Part shown: piece after piece, positions 60,282 through 64,000 of the stretch
Layout of the letters: the number at the start of each line of letters is the position of its first letter
How positions within the stretch are numbered: position 1 is the stretch's first letter
NCBI GenBank assembly: GCA_002375695.1
Contig: DFMO01000006.1
Location: 1-64,000, forward strand
Source: Flavobacteriaceae bacterium UBA3591
Lineage (GTDB): Bacteria > Bacteroidota > Bacteroidia > Flavobacteriales > Flavobacteriaceae
Reading direction: 5' to 3'
DNA length: 64,000 nucleotides
Notes under the pieces: model-generated
Seen by the model: the letters and a program-made list of their open reading frames with translations, nothing else
What the model was told of the DNA's origin: nothing
Databases searched by the model: none
Made by a program: the position numbers and the translations under genes

Positions 60282-63209
60282 ATGTTTATTATGTATAGGT
60301 TAATACTTTCGTGTGTTTTTCTGTTACTATCTCTTGGAACCTTTTCGCAAGATATAAATCCGCTAATTGTTAAAGATGACTTTCAGAACCAAAAAAAATG
60401 GGTTGATAGCATTTATGACAATATGACCCTTGAAGAAAAAATGGGTCAGTTATTTATGGTCGATATTTTCTCTAGCGATCCCAAGTCTAAAACCGATAGA
60501 ATAAAAAACCTAATTTCAAAATACCATATAGGAGGCGTTATATTTTCAAAAGGTGGGCCCATGCGCCAAGCTAAATTGAATAATGAATTTCAATCGATAG
60601 CTAAAACACCCTTATTGATTGGTATGGATGCTGAATGGGGCTTATCCATGCGTTTAGATTCTACCTACGCTTTTCCATGGAATATGACACTAGGTGCAAT
60701 TACCGATAATAAAATAGTTGAAAAAGTAGGTCGCCGAATAGGAGAACACTCCAAACGTTTAGGGGTACACATAAATTTTGCCCCCGTAGTAGATATTAAT
60801 ACCAATCCTAAAAACCCTATAATTGGTAACCGTTCTTTTGGTGAAGACAAAGAAAATGTAACTCAAAAAGCTTTGGCATTTATGAAAGGTATGCAAAGTG
60901 CTGGAGTTATGGGCAGTGCCAAACATTTCCCGGGGCATGGCGATACCGAAATGGACAGTCATAAAACCTTACCCACCATCGATTTTTCGAGAGAACGATT
61001 AGATTCGGTTGAATTATATCCTTATAAAACCCTAATAAACGAAGGACTTAACAGTGTAATGGTGGCTCATTTAAACGTGCCTGCCTTAGAAATACAAATG
61101 AATTATCCTTCTTCACTCTCATCAAAAATAGTAACCGACGTTTTAAAAGGCGAATTAGGTTTTAACGGGTTAATTTTTACCGATGCCCTTAATATGAAAG
61201 GAGCTTCAAACTTTAAAAAACCTGGCGAGGTAGAATTAGCTGCTTTTTTGGCGGGTAATGACATCCTGCTTATCCCCGAAGATGTGCCAAAAGCAATGAC
61301 TTTTTTAATAGATGCGTATAATTCGGGGGTAATTACTGAGGAGCGATTGGCGCTTTCAGTAAGAAAAATTCTGTATGCAAAATACAAGGTTGGCTTACAC
61401 AATTATAAACCTGTCGATACAAATTATTTAATCAACGATTTAAACACTGTAAATGATGATGCCTTGTATGAAGAGGCTATGGAAAATGCACTTACGGTAA
61501 TTAAAAATGATCGTGCTATTCTTCCTATAAAAGATTTACAAAAGAAAAAAATAGCTTACGTAAATTTTGGCGATGATTCTGGGAAACCATTTTTAAACGA
61601 ATTAAAAAAATACGCCGATGTAACCTGGGTAAAAGCCGCAAGTTTAAACGATTATATTGAAGCATTACAGGCGTATAATTATGTGATTATTGGTTTTCAT
61701 AAAAACAATGACAATCCTTGGAAAGGATATAAATTTACCGAACGCGAACTTGTTTGGATTTATGAAATAGCTAGAACAAATACGGTAATTTTAGATGTTT
61801 TTGCAAGGCCATATGCGTTGCTCGATTTAAAAAGTAGTGCTAATTTTGAAGGTATAGTTGTTTCTTATCAAAATAGTGAAATATCACAAAAGTTATCTGC
61901 TCAATTAATATTTGGCGCAAGGGAAGCAAAAGGGAAGTTGCCCGTTTCATTAACTGAAGGTTTTCCAGTAAATACGAGTTTTAAAACCAAATCGTTAAGA
62001 CGACTTCAATACGGAACCCCAGAGAGTGTTGGAGTTAATAGTTATAAACTTCAAAAAATAGATTCGCTTGCTAAGGTTGGTCTTTCCGAAAAAATGTTCC
62101 CAGGCGCGCAAATTGTTGTCGCTCGTAAAGGCAAAGTTATCTATCAAAAAAGCTTCGGTTATCACGAGTACAACAAAAAAAATAAGGTAACCGATTATTC
62201 AGTTTACGACTTGGCATCTCTTACAAAAATATTGGCTTCACTACCATTGGTAATGCAACTTGTGGACGAAGATCAATTAGAGATGGACACAAAGTTATCT
62301 GAATTGCTTCCGGAGTATAAAAATTCTAACAAAGCAGATATTACCTTAAAAGAAATGCTATCTCACTATGCGCGTTTAAAGGCTTGGATACCATTTTATA
62401 GAAGCACATTAAATAATGCTGGTAGCAGTGTTTCATCAAAGTACTATTCCAATGTAGCTAGCAAGGATTACAACATTGAAGTAGCCAAAAATCTATATTT
62501 AAGAAGGGATTATAAGGATACTATTTTTAATGAAATTCGCGATAGTGAATTGTATTCTAGGTTGCGCTATAAATACAGCGATTTACCGTATTATATTTTA
62601 AAAAAGTACTTTGAAAAAACCTACCAGAAACCCCTTGAAATGGTTGTACAAGAAAAAATTTATGAACCTCTTGGGGCTAATTATACAACCTACCATCCTT
62701 TAGAGAAATTCGCTAAAGATGACATTCCACCAACCGAACAAGACAATATTTTTAGAAAACAGAAAGTTCAAGGCTATGTGCACGACCAAGGAGCTGCTAT
62801 GCTAGGTGGTGTAGGCGGTCATGCGGGTTTGTTTAGCAATGCAAACGACGTGGCAAAATTGATGCAAATGTACCTTTGGAAAGGATTTTATGGCGGTACC
62901 CGTCTTTTTAATCCAGACATACTCGACTTGTTTAATAAATGCTACTATTGCAAAGACGATGTACGCAGAGGCGTAGGATTTGATAAACCCCAATTGGGTA
63001 GTGTTGGGCCTACTTGCGGCTGTGTGTCTATGACAAGCTTTGGCCATAGTGGATTTACCGGAACCTTTGCGTGGGCCGATCCCGAAGAAGAAATTGTATA
63101 TGTTTTTTTATCGAATAGAACATACCCAAATGCCGAAAACAGAAAGCTTATAAAAAGCGACTTGCGTAGTAAAATACAAGAAGCCATTTATGAGGCAATT
63201 GAGTATTAA
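60282..63209 (+). CDS. GH3 glycoside hydrolase fused to beta-lactamase-type serine hydrolase
   Basis: The 975-residue protein has a signal peptide (about 1-24, LILSCVFLLLSLGTFS). A GH3 N-terminal domain (about 40-370) shows KHFPGHGDTEMDSHKTLP (NagZ-type) and nucleophile D301 (FTDALNMKGA). A GH3 C-like region follows (about 400-560), then a class C beta-lactamase-fold domain (about 590-970) with SxxK at S646/K649 (SLTK) and HSG at 922. NagZ-type enzymes remove N-acetylglucosamine from wall fragments. The serine hydrolase domain may act on wall peptides or esters. The YxN position reads YSD (KYSDLP). Confidence 0.9.
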   Translation: MFIMYRLILSCVFLLLSLGTFSQDINPLIVKDDFQNQKKWVDSIYDNMTLEEKMGQLFMVDIFSSDPKSKTDRIKNLISKYHIGGVIFSKGGPMRQAKLNNEFQSIAKTPLLIGMDAEWGLSMRLDSTYAFPWNMTLGAITDNKIVEKVGRRIGEHSKRLGVHINFAPVVDINTNPKNPIIGNRSFGEDKENVTQKALAFMKGMQSAGVMGSAKHFPGHGDTEMDSHKTLPTIDFSRERLDSVELYPYKTLINEGLNSVMVAHLNVPALEIQMNYPSSLSSKIVTDVLKGELGFNGLIFTDALNMKGASNFKKPGEVELAAFLAGNDILLIPEDVPKAMTFLIDAYNSGVITEERLALSVRKILYAKYKVGLHNYKPVDTNYLINDLNTVNDDALYEEAMENALTVIKNDRAILPIKDLQKKKIAYVNFGDDSGKPFLNELKKYADVTWVKAASLNDYIEALQAYNYVIIGFHKNNDNPWKGYKFTERELVWIYEIARTNTVILDVFARPYALLDLKSSANFEGIVVSYQNSEISQKLSAQLIFGAREAKGKLPVSLTEGFPVNTSFKTKSLRRLQYGTPESVGVNSYKLQKIDSLAKVGLSEKMFPGAQIVVARKGKVIYQKSFGYHEYNKKNKVTDYSVYDLASLTKILASLPLVMQLVDEDQLEMDTKLSELLPEYKNSNKADITLKEMLSHYARLKAWIPFYRSTLNNAGSSVSSKYYSNVASKDYNIEVAKNLYLRRDYKDTIFNEIRDSELYSRLRYKYSDLPYYILKKYFEKTYQKPLEMVVQEKIYEPLGANYTTYHPLEKFAKDDIPPTEQDNIFRKQKVQGYVHDQGAAMLGGVGGHAGLFSNANDVAKLMQMYLWKGFYGGTRLFNPDILDLFNKCYYCKDDVRRGVGFDKPQLGSVGPTCGCVSMTSFGHSGFTGTFAWADPEEEIVYVFLSNRTYPNAENRKLIKSDLRSKIQEAIYEAIEY

Positions 63210-63229
63210 CAAGTTTTAATTTTACTATA

Positions 63230-63262
63230 ATCAACCAAATATTGCAGCGTCATGTGGTTGGT
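63230..63262. other. Imperfect hairpin between GH3 gene and bshA
   Basis: ATCAACCAAAT (63230-63240) pairs with ATGTGGTTGGT (63252-63262) at 9 of 11 positions, with an 11-base loop. The following bases are T-rich but not a clean run. It could be a weak terminator or nothing. Confidence 0.25.
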
Positions 63263-63286
63263 ATTTGTATTTCAAATAAATAAATT

Positions 63287-64000
63287 ATGAAAATTGCAAT
63301 TGTATGTTATCCCACCTTTGGAGGAAGTGGAGTAGTGGCCACCGAATTAGGATTGGCACTTGCCGAAAAGGGCCACGAAGTACATTTTATAACATACAAG
63401 CAACCGGTAAGGTTAGAATTACTTTCAAAAAACATTCACTTTCACGAAGTATCGGTGCCCGTGTATCCACTGTTTCACTATCAACCTTATGAGCTTGCAT
63501 TGTCGAGCAAATTAGTAGATATGGTGAAACTTCACAAAATTGAGTTATTGCACGTGCACTATGCAATTCCGCACGCTTATGCTGGTTATATGGCCAAAAA
63601 AATGATGGCAGAAGAAAACATTTTTATTCCTATGGTAACCACACTGCACGGTACAGATATTACCCTTGTAGGAAATCACCCGTTTTATAAGCCAGCGGTT
63701 ACTTTTAGTATTAATAATAGCGATGTGGTAACTTCGGTTTCAAAAAGTTTAAAAGAAGATACGCTTCATTTATTCAACATTAAAAAAGAAATTCACGTAG
63801 TACCAAACTTTATAGACATTCCTAAAAAAATTAACCCGTACACCGATTGCCAGCGTGATATGATGGCCGAAAAACACGAACGAATTATTACGCACGTTAG
63901 TAATTTGCGACCGGTAAAACGCGTAAAAGATGTAATTGAAATTTTTGATCGTATTCAGAAAAAAATACCTTCAAAATTAATTATAGTAGGGGAAGGGCCA
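63287..64000 (+). CDS. bshA: BshA, first enzyme of bacillithiol synthesis (3' end outside window)
   Basis: The visible 238 residues are the first two-thirds of a GT4 glycosyltransferase: MKIAIVCYPTFGGSGVVATELG, HEVHFITYKQPVRL, LLHVHYAIPHAYAGYMA, VTTLHGTDITLVG, VVPNFIDI and the beginning of the donor-binding half (HVSNLRPVKRVKDVIEIF). These are BshA signatures. It joins GlcNAc from UDP-GlcNAc to L-malate, the first step to bacillithiol, the low-molecular-weight thiol of many Bacteroidota. The ATG at 63287 matches the family start; 77 bases separate it from the GH3 gene. Confidence 0.94.
   Translation, partial: MKIAIVCYPTFGGSGVVATELGLALAEKGHEVHFITYKQPVRLELLSKNIHFHEVSVPVYPLFHYQPYELALSSKLVDMVKLHKIELLHVHYAIPHAYAGYMAKKMMAEENIFIPMVTTLHGTDITLVGNHPFYKPAVTFSINNSDVVTSVSKSLKEDTLHLFNIKKEIHVVPNFIDIPKKINPYTDCQRDMMAEKHERIITHVSNLRPVKRVKDVIEIFDRIQKKIPSKLIIVGEGP

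Noticed and set aside
1..64000. CRISPR array, insertion sequence, prophage or defence island
   Set aside because: I found no regularly spaced repeats, transposase, integrase, restriction gene or terminal repeats; gene content is core-like throughout.

Overview
The window looks like a chromosomal core segment of a marine-type flavobacterium (Bacteroidota, Flavobacteriaceae). Grounds: low GC; Bacteroidota-type promoters (TAnnTTTG) and no evident Shine-Dalgarno sites; a T9SS type A sorting domain; an N-terminal QVGIGT...LEVKSTDRGILIPQ block typical of Bacteroidota surface proteins; flavobacterial-type GyrA and ClpC; a bacillithiol gene (bshA); and several families known mainly from Flavobacteriia. 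I see no insertion sequence, prophage, CRISPR array, rRNA operon or replication origin.

Layout. 1-611: start of a repeat-containing surface protein running off the left edge. 1055-8287: MscS channel, DUF1275 membrane protein, a sensor kinase with two receiver-only regulators, a small membrane protein, a methyltransferase, a membrane-anchored endonuclease/exonuclease/phosphatase-fold protein and a small exported protein. 8359-10361: Hsp20, a secreted SIWN-repeat protein and a MarC protein. 10404-14645: sbcD-sbcC. 14646-18420: a probable YCII-like gene remnant, a second methyltransferase, a small membrane protein, a JmjC/cupin oxygenase, then two tandem short-peptide/terminator modules ahead of a YitT-family gene. 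18480-26947: small membrane protein, OmpA-family porin, conserved hypothetical, bifunctional NAD(P)HX repair enzyme, TlpA-like lipoprotein, orphan histidine ammonia-lyase and a T9SS cargo protein. 27045-37890: clpC, gyrA with a TPR protein, an NlpC/P60 peptidase with a thiolase, and a PgpH-type HD phosphodiesterase. 38043-38461: tRNA-Ser(GCT), tRNA-Pro(TGG) and tRNA-Arg(TCT). 38629-43461: leftward tsaD-rsmE-DUF4159-AI-2E exporter-methyltransferase run. 43559-47950: tamB. 47925-51233: exported endonuclease I and a PLD-like lipoprotein. 51498-64000: lptD-ridA divergent from a long rightward run (amidase, MCE protein, HdrC/HdrB-like iron-sulfur pair split by a HAD-like gene, small conserved protein, GH3-beta-lactamase fusion, bshA).

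How the genes fit together. Much of the right half concerns the cell envelope: TamB and LptD build the outer membrane, the MCE protein probably moves lipid, the amidase, NlpC/P60 and GH3 proteins remodel or recycle peptidoglycan, and OmpA tethers the envelope. The left half is housekeeping plus signalling. The most unusual non-coding signal is at 17240-17544: two consecutive His/Met/Trp-containing short ORFs, each followed by a strong terminator and each with an alternative pairing that could disrupt it. This is the architecture of amino-acid attenuators, placed in series before yitT. All calls come from reading the sequence by eye, with no database search.
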